Source: JBBPYA01 sp038200385
GTDB taxonomy: Bacteria; Actinomycetota; Actinomycetes; Mycobacteriales; Geodermatophilaceae
DNA: 11,424 nucleotides
NCBI GenBank assembly: GCA_038200385.1
Contig: JBBPYA010000303.1
Location: forward strand, 1-11,424
Direction of reading: 5' to 3'
Position 1 is the stretch's first letter. Each line of letters begins with the position of its first letter. Below the pieces are notes generated by a model that did not search any database, was not told where the DNA came from, and worked only from the letters and a program-made list of their open reading frames with translations. A program made the translations under genes and the position numbers. Below are positions 5,686 through 11,424 of this stretch, one piece after another.

Positions 5686-8421
5686 ATGGCCAAGCCCGTA
5701 CGACGCAACGTTGCCCACCTCTCCCCCACCGAGCGCACGAAGTACATCGACGCGGTGGTGGCTGCCGATCAACGCTTCTGGTCCGGCGGGCCGATCAGTT
5801 ACTGGGACTTCCAGGACCTGGCGCATCAGACCACCCACGTACACGGGGGCCCGAAGTTCCTGCTGTGGCACCGCGAGCTGTGTAACCGGTGGGAATCGCT
5901 GCTGCGGGAGGTGGACCCGGACGTCGCCCTGCACTACTGGGACTGGACGACCGACCCGCGCAGCTCGGCCGACGGCGCGGGTGGCACGACGGACCTGGGC
6001 AGCAACGACTTCATGGGAACCATGGCCGGCAACGTGGCCGGCAAGCTGCTGCCGCTGCACAACCAGGGTGTCTTCGCCGGCAGCCGGCAGCAGACCGGGC
6101 TTCCCCAGGACCCGCCGCAGACGCTGCTGCGCAGCCTGCCGCCAGGCCCGGGGACCGCGACCACCGACGCCTCGATCCACGCGGCCAGCAACGCGTTCCC
6201 GCAGGCGCAGCAGTGGCACGAGTTCCGCCAGCGGGTGGAGCAGGTGCACGGCGGCGTCCACGTCCGGTTCGGGCCGGGCAACATCGGCGACCCGTCCGGG
6301 CACGAAGCGTTCCAGGACCCGTTCGTGTTCATGCTGCACTCCAACGTGGACCGGCTCTATGCCGAATGGCAGACCGAACCGGGTCAGGAATGGCGGCTGG
6401 ATTCCACGCAGCTGTACGGCGACGACCTCGCACTCACCGGCGACACCGCCCTCACTGGGAACACCGTGGCGCCCTGGGACGGGACCAGCGGCGCCTTCCC
6501 CTTCACGCCGGCAGGTGGCCTGGTCAACGTCAAGAGCTATCTGGACCCCTCCCTGGCGGTCCCGCCGTGCTACGACACACTCCCGCTGGCCGTCGAGCAG
6601 GTCGCGCCGGCGCCCGGGGACCCGGTGCGGTTCGTCGATGTCGTGGAGTTCCTGCCGACGGCGCGCGCCCTGCGGCTGCGGGTGCGCGGCTGCGCCCGCG
6701 TCACCGCGACGGCGACGGTGACAGCGCCGTTCACGGTCCTGTCATCACCGGTGACCTCGTCGGAGTCGGATGGCTTCGGCACGACAGACCTGTTGGTCTG
6801 GGTGTTGTTCACCCCTGGCGCGGCCGGATCGAGCGCCAACGGGACGCTGACCGTGACCGTCGCGCCGACCGGTGACGTCTTCGCCGTGCCGGTCTCGGCG
6901 ACCGTCGTATCCAACCCCACCGTCGGCACCTCACTCGTGCTGGACCGGTCCGGGAGCATGAGCCTGCCCTCCGGCCTGCCGGCCAAGGACCGGATGGACG
7001 TGCTGCACGACTCCGCGCCCCTGTTCGTCACCCTGCTCGACGCCGGCGACGGCATCGGCGTGGTCCGCTTCGACACAGACGCCGTACCCGCGACGCCGGT
7101 CGCCGACGCCGGCCCGATGATCGGCGGCGCAGGGCGACTGGCCGCCTCGACCGCCATCACGAGTACGGCGACGGTCGCGTCCGGCCTGACGGCCATCGGC
7201 GACGGTCTGGAGGCGGCGGCCGCCCAGCTCACCGCCGCCGCCGGGAACTACGACACCGCCGCCACGATCGTGTTCACCGACGGCTTCGAGACCGCCGACA
7301 AGACCATCGCCGCCGCCGCGTCCTCGGTGAACAGCCGGGTGTTTGCCGTCGGCCTCGGAACCGCCGACCAGCTCAATCCTGGCGCCCTGTCCGACATCGC
7401 CAACGGCACGGGGGGTTTCCTGTTGCTCACCGGCAACCCCGGCGTCGACGACCAGGTGCTGCTGTTGAAGTACTTCGCCCAGGTCCTGGCCGGAGCCACC
7501 AACGCGGCGATCGTCGTCGACCCCGACGGTTTCGTCCCGTCCGGCGGCAAGGCCGTCATTCCGTTCCACCTCACGGCCGCTGACATCCGCGCCGACGTTC
7601 TCATCCTCGGCGAGATGTCCAGCGTCCTGCACGTCGACATCGTGGCGCCGGACGGGACGACGCTGTCGGCCGGATCCGGCGCCGAGGAGGTCGTCGGGCA
7701 GGCGTACCGCGTCCTGCGGGTGGTACCGGCCGATTTGCTGGCACCCGGAGCGGCTGAGGGGCGGTGGGAGGCCGTCCTGTCCGTGGACGGGACCGAACTC
7801 GACCGTTGGCTCGGTGCGTTGCGGGAGCGGCTGAGCACGCTGAACAACAAGGACCGCGCCGGCCAGGCGCTGCAGATCGTGCTCGAGGGAATCAAGGCTC
7901 ACGGTGTTCCCTACACGGTCAGCGTCCAGGCCCGAAGCGCGCTGCGTCTGGGTGTGGCCCTCAGCCAGACCTCCAGGCTGCCGGGCACGCCGGGTCGGCT
8001 CCGAGCCATCCTCACCGACAGCGGCATCCCGCTGAGCAACAGCGCCACCGTCGAGGCCGTGGTCACCGCCCCCGACGGATCCACCCGAACCCTGCCGCTG
8101 TCCCCCACCGGGGACGGTGAGTTCGAGGGCGTGGTCGCGACCACGACCTCGGGGGTCTACCGGGTCCTGGTGCGGGCCGCCGGTACGGACCTGCGCGGCA
8201 CCCAGTTCACCAGGGAGGAGCTGCGCACGCTGGCGGTGTGGGCCCGTGGCGACGACGCGCCACCGCTGGTCATCAACCCGGGCGGCGGGGACGGATCGGG
8301 CATGGACACCTGTGGGCTGCTGCTGTGCCTGCTCGAGGACGACGGCATCCGGCGCCTGCTGGAGCAGCACAAGATCGACTCCGACCGCGTCGCCCGCTGC
8401 GTCAAGTCAGCGCGCGGCTGA
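5686..8421 (+). CDS. Tyrosinase-like type-3 copper domain fused to a vWA domain and beta-rich modules, 911 aa
   Basis: Residues ~15-230 form a tyrosinase-type domain. CuA is seen as HVHGGPKFLLWHRELCNRWE, with His53 and His62 plus His47 or His51 as third ligand. CuB is HGGVH (His188, His192) and DPFVFMLHSNVDRLYAEWQ (His218). Residues ~310-410 look like a beta-sandwich. Residues ~415-605 are a von Willebrand factor A domain with a full MIDAS: DRSGSMS (Asp420, Ser422, Ser424), Thr502 in GLTAIGDGLEAA and Asp532 in VFTDGFE. Residues ~608-705 and ~745-830 are beta-rich segments with PDG turns (VDPDGFVPSGG, APDGTT, APDGSTRTL). The tail after ~870 holds CGLLLCLLEDDGIRRLLEQH. There is no signal peptide, Tat motif or membrane helix. 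Type-3 copper enzymes oxidise phenols or catechols with O2, and vWA domains usually mediate metal-dependent protein binding. The substrate is unknown. No MelC1-like chaperone gene is adjacent. Each domain is confident; their joint role is not. Confidence 0.87.
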   Translation: MAKPVRRNVAHLSPTERTKYIDAVVAADQRFWSGGPISYWDFQDLAHQTTHVHGGPKFLLWHRELCNRWESLLREVDPDVALHYWDWTTDPRSSADGAGGTTDLGSNDFMGTMAGNVAGKLLPLHNQGVFAGSRQQTGLPQDPPQTLLRSLPPGPGTATTDASIHAASNAFPQAQQWHEFRQRVEQVHGGVHVRFGPGNIGDPSGHEAFQDPFVFMLHSNVDRLYAEWQTEPGQEWRLDSTQLYGDDLALTGDTALTGNTVAPWDGTSGAFPFTPAGGLVNVKSYLDPSLAVPPCYDTLPLAVEQVAPAPGDPVRFVDVVEFLPTARALRLRVRGCARVTATATVTAPFTVLSSPVTSSESDGFGTTDLLVWVLFTPGAAGSSANGTLTVTVAPTGDVFAVPVSATVVSNPTVGTSLVLDRSGSMSLPSGLPAKDRMDVLHDSAPLFVTLLDAGDGIGVVRFDTDAVPATPVADAGPMIGGAGRLAASTAITSTATVASGLTAIGDGLEAAAAQLTAAAGNYDTAATIVFTDGFETADKTIAAAASSVNSRVFAVGLGTADQLNPGALSDIANGTGGFLLLTGNPGVDDQVLLLKYFAQVLAGATNAAIVVDPDGFVPSGGKAVIPFHLTAADIRADVLILGEMSSVLHVDIVAPDGTTLSAGSGAEEVVGQAYRVLRVVPADLLAPGAAEGRWEAVLSVDGTELDRWLGALRERLSTLNNKDRAGQALQIVLEGIKAHGVPYTVSVQARSALRLGVALSQTSRLPGTPGRLRAILTDSGIPLSNSATVEAVVTAPDGSTRTLPLSPTGDGEFEGVVATTTSGVYRVLVRAAGTDLRGTQFTREELRTLAVWARGDDAPPLVINPGGGDGSGMDTCGLLLCLLEDDGIRRLLEQHKIDSDRVARCVKSARG

Positions 8422-8471
8422 CCGGCCCCGGCCGGCTCCGGGACCGTCGTTCGACAGGTCAGGGCAGGGCA

Positions 8472-8507
8472 CGGCGCGGTGTGCGGCGAGTGCCGGACAC
8501 CGCGCCG
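8472..8507. terminator. Likely bidirectional terminator between convergent genes
   Basis: CGGCGCGGTGT (8472-8482) and ACACCGCGCCG (8497-8507) are perfect 11-bp reverse complements around a 14-base loop. They sit in the 93-bp gap between the plus-strand tyrosinase-vWA gene and the minus-strand glycosyltransferase. The stem is very GC-rich and has no T-run. The position favours termination from both sides. Confidence 0.7.
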
Positions 8508-8514
8508 GGTGCGG

Positions 8515-9654
8515 TCAGTGCAGCGCCCGGCTGACCAGGCTCTGGTGTAGCAGGGCGACCGGGTCAGCCGCGGCCGCGGTCTGGGCCACCTGACGTGCGG
8601 CGCTGGCGTACGAACGGTCCTCGATCACCTCGGCAACCGCGCGCCCGAGCCGCTCCGGGGTGATGCGGCGCAGCACCAGCGCAACCCCGAGCGCCTCAGC
8701 CCGGCGGGCCAGCTCGGCCTGCTGACTGCTCTCGGGGGCCAGGACCAGCGGTACGCCGGCGAGCAGCGAACGCACCAGCATTCCGTGCCCACCGCGGCTG
8801 ACCACCACCGATGCCCGCTCGATGACCGGCTCCTGCCGGCCGGGTCCGATGCTCGCCCAGGACGGCAGTGCCTCGTCGAAGGGATCCAGCACCGTTCCGG
8901 CGAGCCGGACGTCGTGCAGACCCTCGAGCGCTGCACTGAGCAGCCCGTCCTTGCCGGTGGCTGCCGTCGACGGGCTGACCAGGACCAGCGGATCCGTGCC
9001 GGCGGGCAGCTGCAGGTCCTCGGTCGCCGGGTCCCAGATGAGCGGACCGACGACGCTGGCGTCACGTGGCCAGTCCGGTTGTGGCGGCTCCAGGCCGGGC
9101 AGCGTGGCAACCAGCTCGATCCGCGGTCGCTGCGGGTGCCGGGGAAGACCGATGCTGGCGCGGGCATCCGTCCCCGACGCGTGCCGGCGGCGGCCGGACG
9201 TGCTCACCCTGGCGCGCAGGCCGGAGCGGTGTGGCGCTCGGCTCGCCGGCTGGGAGCCGCTTGGCAGCTCCGCGGACGGGAACGTCAACGGGTGCGGGTG
9301 CAGCCGCACCCAGGGAACGTCGACGAGTTCGGCGGCCATCCCCCCCGTCAGCATGAGCACATCGGAGACGACGACGTCGGGTCGGAACGCCGAGATCCGC
9401 TCGGCGAGCAACGGCGCCAGCCGGGCGGCGCGATCGTCCAGGCGGACCGCGGGGTCGACGTCGCGCTGATCGGCGGGCAAAGCGTCCGTTCCGGGGATCT
9501 CCTCGGCGGGCAGTCCCAGGGCCTGCAACTGCGGCAGCCATCTGTCGCCGGTGAACACGGCGGGCTCGTCGTTGTTCTCGTGCAGTCGCAGAGCCAACGC
9601 CACGGCCGGGAAGGCATGGCCGGGATCCGGGCCAGCCACGATCGCCACGCGCAC
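8515..9654 (-). CDS. GT1-family (MGT/UGT-like) glycosyltransferase, 379 aa
   Basis: This is a GT-B fold enzyme expected to move a sugar from a nucleotide donor to a small lipophilic or polyketide-like acceptor in the cytoplasm. The N-terminus MRVAIVAGPDPGHAFPAVALALRL carries the glycine loop and the likely catalytic base His13. RPDVVVSD (91-98) gives a candidate partner Asp98. The C-terminal donor-binding part has PLVLVSPST (222-230) and VIERASVVVSRGGHG (277-291), followed by SLLAGVPLVLAPESSQQAELARRAEALG. That last stretch is the GT1 signature, but with SSQQ where many relatives have a D/N-Q pair. Residues ~135-165 are unusually Arg/Ser-rich, yet third-position GC stays high, so no frameshift is needed. 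The start is a GTG preceded by GAGGAG (9665-9660) with a 5-base gap. Other sugar genes nearby are limited to the divergent rmlC. Donor and acceptor cannot be assigned. Confidence 0.9.
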   Translation of the reverse strand: MRVAIVAGPDPGHAFPAVALALRLHENNDEPAVFTGDRWLPQLQALGLPAEEIPGTDALPADQRDVDPAVRLDDRAARLAPLLAERISAFRPDVVVSDVLMLTGGMAAELVDVPWVRLHPHPLTFPSAELPSGSQPASRAPHRSGLRARVSTSGRRRHASGTDARASIGLPRHPQRPRIELVATLPGLEPPQPDWPRDASVVGPLIWDPATEDLQLPAGTDPLVLVSPSTAATGKDGLLSAALEGLHDVRLAGTVLDPFDEALPSWASIGPGRQEPVIERASVVVSRGGHGMLVRSLLAGVPLVLAPESSQQAELARRAEALGVALVLRRITPERLGRAVAEVIEDRSYASAARQVAQTAAAADPVALLHQSLVSRALH

Positions 9655-9898
9655 GGTGGCTCCTCACAATCTGTAGTGGGTCACCTGTCGGTCAGGGTGA
9701 CGCCTCGGGTAGATCCCCCTCCGCGACAATAATGTGACAGACCGCGAAACAGACCGCCCGATCGGCTGTCAGTTCGCTGTGAATGCCGTTCCGGTTGCGG
9801 CGCTCCGTCCCGTCGGGTAGGGCACCACACCTCCGGACCGTCTGTCGATATCCGCGCGAACCCCGCGGATCGCTCGTCGGCTAGGCTCCCGGGCCGAG
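9655..9898. promoter_or_regulatory. Divergent intergenic region between the glycosyltransferase gene and rmlC
   Basis: This 244-bp gap holds no credible gene and must contain the promoters of two divergent genes. Visible structure includes GTCACC-N10-GGTGAC (9680-9701), a 6-bp inverted repeat 26 bases upstream of the glycosyltransferase start. An AT-richer island (9726-9739) contains a TAATGT box. ACAGACCGC occurs twice, 12 bases apart (9737-9745 and 9749-9757). No -35/-10 pair is convincing for the minus-strand gene. Confidence 0.5.
9882..9887 (+). promoter_or_regulatory. Putative -10 box of rmlC, giving a near-leaderless transcript
   Basis: TAGGCT fits the actinobacterial TANNNT -10 element and ends 11 bases before the rmlC ATG. 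Transcription would start about 5 bases before, or at, the start codon. There is no ribosome site before this ATG, which agrees with leaderless translation. No clear -35 is visible. Confidence 0.45.
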
Positions 9899-10507
9899 AT
9901 GGATGTCCGAGAGCTGGCCGTGCCGGGGTGCTTCGAATTCACCCCCCGGCAGCACGTCGACGACCGCGGGTCCTTCCAGGAATGGTTCCGCGCAGACCGG
10001 CTGGAAGCGTCGGTGGGACATCCCTTCCGACTGGCGCAGGCCAACCACAGCGTGTCCAGGCGAGGGACGTTGCGGGGCATCCACTACGCGCGGGTCCCAC
10101 CCGGTCAGGCGAAGTACGTGTACTGCCCCCGGGGCGCCGTCCTCGACGTCCTCGTAGACCTGCGCGTCGGCTCGCCGACCTTCGGTGACTACGCCGCCGT
10201 GGTCCTCGACGAGGTTGACCGTCGCGCGGTCTACCTGCCGGAGGGGATCGGCCACGCCTTTGTGGCACTGGCCGAGGACACCGCGCTGACCTACCTGTGC
10301 TCGACCGGCTACAACCCCGAGCGGGAAAAGGCCGTGGACGCCATGGACCCCGACCTCGCGCTGCCCTGGCCCACCGAGCTGGAAGCCGTCCGATCCGAGC
10401 GTGACCAGTCAGCGCCAAGCCTCGCCGAGGCGCGACAGGCCGGGCACCTGCCCCGGTACGCGGACTGCACCGAGCACTACGACCTGCTGCGCAGCAGGGG
10501 CCAGTAG
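9899..10507 (+). CDS. rmlC: dTDP-4-dehydrorhamnose 3,5-epimerase (RmlC), 202 aa
   Basis: This cytoplasmic enzyme converts dTDP-4-keto-6-deoxyglucose to dTDP-4-keto-rhamnose, the third step of dTDP-L-rhamnose synthesis. The cupin fold and active site are clear: DDRGSFQEWF (21-30), ANHSVSRRGTLRGIHY (48-63) with catalytic His62, and QAKYVYCPRGAVLDVLVDLR (70-89) with Lys72. GSPTFG (91-96), LPEGIGHAF (113-121) and YLCSTGYNPEREK (132-144) with catalytic Tyr132 follow. DPDLALPWP (150-158) is also typical. From memory, the length and the positions of His62, Lys72 and Tyr132 match mycobacterial RmlC. No rmlA, rmlB or rmlD is in the window, so the gene either stands apart from the pathway cluster or serves another deoxysugar. 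A closely related 3- or 5-epimerase of secondary metabolism cannot be excluded. Its last 31 bases overlap the 3' end of sodX on the other strand. Confidence 0.95.
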   Translation: MDVRELAVPGCFEFTPRQHVDDRGSFQEWFRADRLEASVGHPFRLAQANHSVSRRGTLRGIHYARVPPGQAKYVYCPRGAVLDVLVDLRVGSPTFGDYAAVVLDEVDRRAVYLPEGIGHAFVALAEDTALTYLCSTGYNPEREKAVDAMDPDLALPWPTELEAVRSERDQSAPSLAEARQAGHLPRYADCTEHYDLLRSRGQ

Positions 10508-10791
10508 CGCCACAGCACCCGCCCGATCGGCTGCGCGGGGCCGTACCGACGACTGTCGTCGCTGCCGTCGGAGTTGTCACCCTCGACCCACCAGCCGCCC
10601 TGGACCGGGCGGACGGCCCGCTTCACGACGAGCAACTCCGGCCGTGCGTCGAAGCGCGCCACGAGCACGATGCCGGGCCGCGCGGACGTCGTACGCCGGA
10701 CCAGTAGCTGGTCGCCGTCGCGCAGGGTCGGCGCCATCGACTGGCCCCGGACGAGCACCCGGATCAGCGGCCATTGCCGCGACAGCGCCAA
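10477..10791 (-). CDS. sodX: Nickel-type superoxide dismutase maturation protease (SodX), S26 family, 104 aa
   Basis: This signal-peptidase-like serine protease is thought to remove the propeptide of SodN so that its N-terminal His can bind nickel. The S26 boxes are present: RGQSMAPTL with nucleophile Ser18, DGDQLLVRR (25-33), VVKRAV with general base Lys57, and the C-terminal EGDNSDGSDDSRRYGP (70-85). The protein is shorter than general signal peptidases and has no clear N-terminal membrane anchor, as expected for this subfamily acting in the cytoplasm. I chose the TTG at 10791 because GGAGG (10802-10798) lies 6 bases before it. Longer starts at 10890 or 10917 would overlap the sodN start and add an unconserved-looking tail. 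The gene is divergent from sodN with 97 bases between the starts. Its 3' end runs 31 bases into rmlC on the other strand. Confidence 0.9.
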   Translation of the reverse strand: MALSRQWPLIRVLVRGQSMAPTLRDGDQLLVRRTTSARPGIVLVARFDARPELLVVKRAVRPVQGGWWVEGDNSDGSDDSRRYGPAQPIGRVLWRYWPLLRSRS

Positions 10792-10797
10792 CGATCG

Positions 10798-10802
10798 CCT
10801 CC
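10798..10802 (-). promoter_or_regulatory. Shine-Dalgarno site that decides the sodX start
   Basis: GGAGG on the minus strand lies 6 bases before a TTG codon at 10791. It is the only well-placed ribosome site for sodX. Confidence 0.6.
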
Positions 10803-10826
10803 GGTTCGGGTGCTCCGGGACAGGGG

Positions 10827-10857
10827 TAGGGTCCGGGCAGGCAGTGTGATCCTGCCC
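10827..10857 (+). promoter_or_regulatory. sodN promoter and leader: -10-like box plus inverted repeat
   Basis: TAGGGT (10827-10832) fits a -10 element. TTCGGG (10805-10810), 16 bases upstream, is a poor -35. Just behind it, GGGCAGG (10835-10841) and CCTGCCC (10851-10857) form a perfect 7-bp inverted repeat around 9 bases, overlapping the predicted transcription start near 10839. It could be an operator in the sodX/sodN divergent region or a hairpin in the sodN leader. I see no match to the TTGCAA-type half-sites I recall for the nickel regulator Nur. Confidence 0.35.
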
Positions 10858-10888
10858 TGACCGGAATCCATCTGAGCTGGAGGTCCCC

Positions 10889-11305
10889 ATGCGGCTGCCC
10901 CGCCGTCTTGCCACCATCGTGTCGCCCCGGACGATCGTGCACGCCCACTGCGACCTGCCGTGCGGTGTCTACGACCCGGCGCAAGCCCGGATCGAGGCAC
11001 AGTCGATCAAGGGGATCCTGGAGAAGTACGCCGGCAACGACGACCACGAGTTCCGCACCCGCGCGATCCTGATCAAGGAGCAGCGGGCCGAGCTGGTCAA
11101 GCACCACCTGTGGGTGCTGTGGACCGACTACTTCAAGCCAGACCACTTCAGCAAGTACCCCGAGCTGCACCAGCTGTTCAACGAGGCCACCAAGCAGGCC
11201 GGCGCGGCCGGCGCCAAGGGCAGTCTCGACATCGCCGTGGCGGACAAGCTGCTCGACCAGATCGACCGGATCGCGGAGATCTTCTGGGAGACCAAGAAGG
11301 CATAG
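10889..11305 (+). CDS. sodN: Nickel superoxide dismutase (SodN), 138 aa precursor
   Basis: It disproportionates superoxide to oxygen and hydrogen peroxide in the cytoplasm, as a homohexamer of four-helix bundles in known relatives. Residues 1-19 (MRLPRRLATIVSPRTIVHA) are the propeptide. Cleavage after Ala19 would expose HCDLPCGVYDP, the Ni-hook, in which mature His1, Cys2 and Cys6 (precursor His20, Cys21, Cys25) bind nickel. The helical part follows (ARIEAQSIKGILEKY, FRTRAILIKEQRAELVKHHLWVLWTDYFKPDHFSKYP split over 55-91, and KLLDQIDRIAEIFWETKKA at the end). The mature protein is 119 residues, close to the ~117 of Streptomyces enzymes. The propeptide is slightly longer than the 14 residues known there. 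GGAGG (10879-10883) sits 5 bases before the ATG. The divergent sodX next door is its maturation protease. Confidence 0.98.
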   Translation: MRLPRRLATIVSPRTIVHAHCDLPCGVYDPAQARIEAQSIKGILEKYAGNDDHEFRTRAILIKEQRAELVKHHLWVLWTDYFKPDHFSKYPELHQLFNEATKQAGAAGAKGSLDIAVADKLLDQIDRIAEIFWETKKA

Positions 11306-11424
11306 CGACGCGGATACCGTCCCTGACCTGCGCTTTCGCCTGCTTCACGCTGGCCGCACCGGAGATCAGCGCGACCTGCTTGCCCACAGTTTGCCGCTCA
11401 GGAACCCTCTGAGGAGCGAGGTCG
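11306..11424. other. Intergenic stretch after sodN with a possible terminator-like fold
   Basis: No gene is seen here. Near the window end, CGCTC (11395-11399) can pair with GAGCG (11414-11418). The immediately adjoining AGGTCG (11419-11424) can pair with CGACCT (11372-11377), leaving a 17-base bulge on one side. This could end the sodN transcript, but the right end may continue outside the window. GAGATCAGCGCGAC at 11362-11375 repeats a 14-mer from 5648-5661. Confidence 0.3.

Noticed and set aside
6931..8370. A 479-codon minus-strand open frame opposite the vWA half of the fusion gene
   Set aside because: It is a shadow of the sense codon bias. The sense frame has a complete MIDAS and continuous beta-rich homology-like features.
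9121..9300. Possible frameshift in the middle of the glycosyltransferase
   Set aside because: The Arg/Ser-rich stretch looked suspicious, but third-position GC remains high in the annotated frame, one other frame hits a stop codon, and recognisable family sequence flanks it in the same frame.
10792..10917. Longer sodX starts (GTG at 10917 or ATG at 10890)
   Set aside because: They overlap the sodN start codon and propeptide and add a low-complexity tail, while the TTG at 10791 has an ideally spaced GGAGG.
11178..11387. A 69-codon minus-strand frame at the right end
   Set aside because: More than half lies antisense to sodN, there is no ribosome site I trust, and its second half is Arg/Pro-rich shadow sequence.
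1..11424. CRISPR arrays, tRNA or rRNA genes, insertion sequences, phage attachment sites
   Set aside because: I saw no regularly spaced repeats with spacers, no cloverleaf-like sequence, and no transposase or integrase. The short repeats found are too small and local for these classes.

Overview
The window comes from a high-GC Gram-positive bacterium of the Actinomycetota. The reasons are the very high GC at third codon positions, frequent GTG starts, an actinobacterial-type fused E2/E1 2-oxoglutarate dehydrogenase (Kgd/OdhA), a small DUF6104-like gene directly behind it, and a nickel superoxide dismutase with its maturation protease. The sequence does not allow a family or genus to be named.

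Layout, left to right. (1) 2-406 is the end of a damaged ABC-transporter locus. The front part of an ATPase is joined in frame to the last ~35 residues of an ABC-2 type permease, as if a deletion had removed what lay between. (2) 475-1332 is an ankyrin-repeat protein. (3) 1467-5390 is kgd, followed after 6 bases by a 61-residue DUF6104-like protein (5397-5582). (4) 5686-8421 is the most unusual gene: an N-terminal type-3 copper (tyrosinase-like) domain joined to a von Willebrand factor A domain with a complete MIDAS and to beta-rich modules, 911 residues in all. A cluster of GATCA repeats lies just upstream. (5) A perfect 11-bp stem between convergent genes (8472-8507) separates it from a minus-strand GT1-family glycosyltransferase (8515-9654). 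(6) A 244-bp divergent intergenic region leads to rmlC (dTDP-4-dehydrorhamnose 3,5-epimerase, 9899-10507). (7) sodX (minus, 10477-10791) and sodN (plus, 10889-11305) form a divergent nickel-SOD module. sodX overlaps the 3' end of rmlC tail to tail. The last 119 bases hold no gene but contain a possible terminator-like fold.

How the genes relate. SodX and SodN form a clear functional pair: the protease exposes the N-terminal His of the Ni-hook. kgd and the DUF6104 gene look like one transcription unit. The glycosyltransferase and RmlC could both act in deoxysugar or rhamnose chemistry, but they are divergent and nothing else from such a pathway is present. The tyrosinase-vWA protein has no recognisable partner here, in particular no MelC1-type copper chaperone. 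It is the best candidate for something poorly described.
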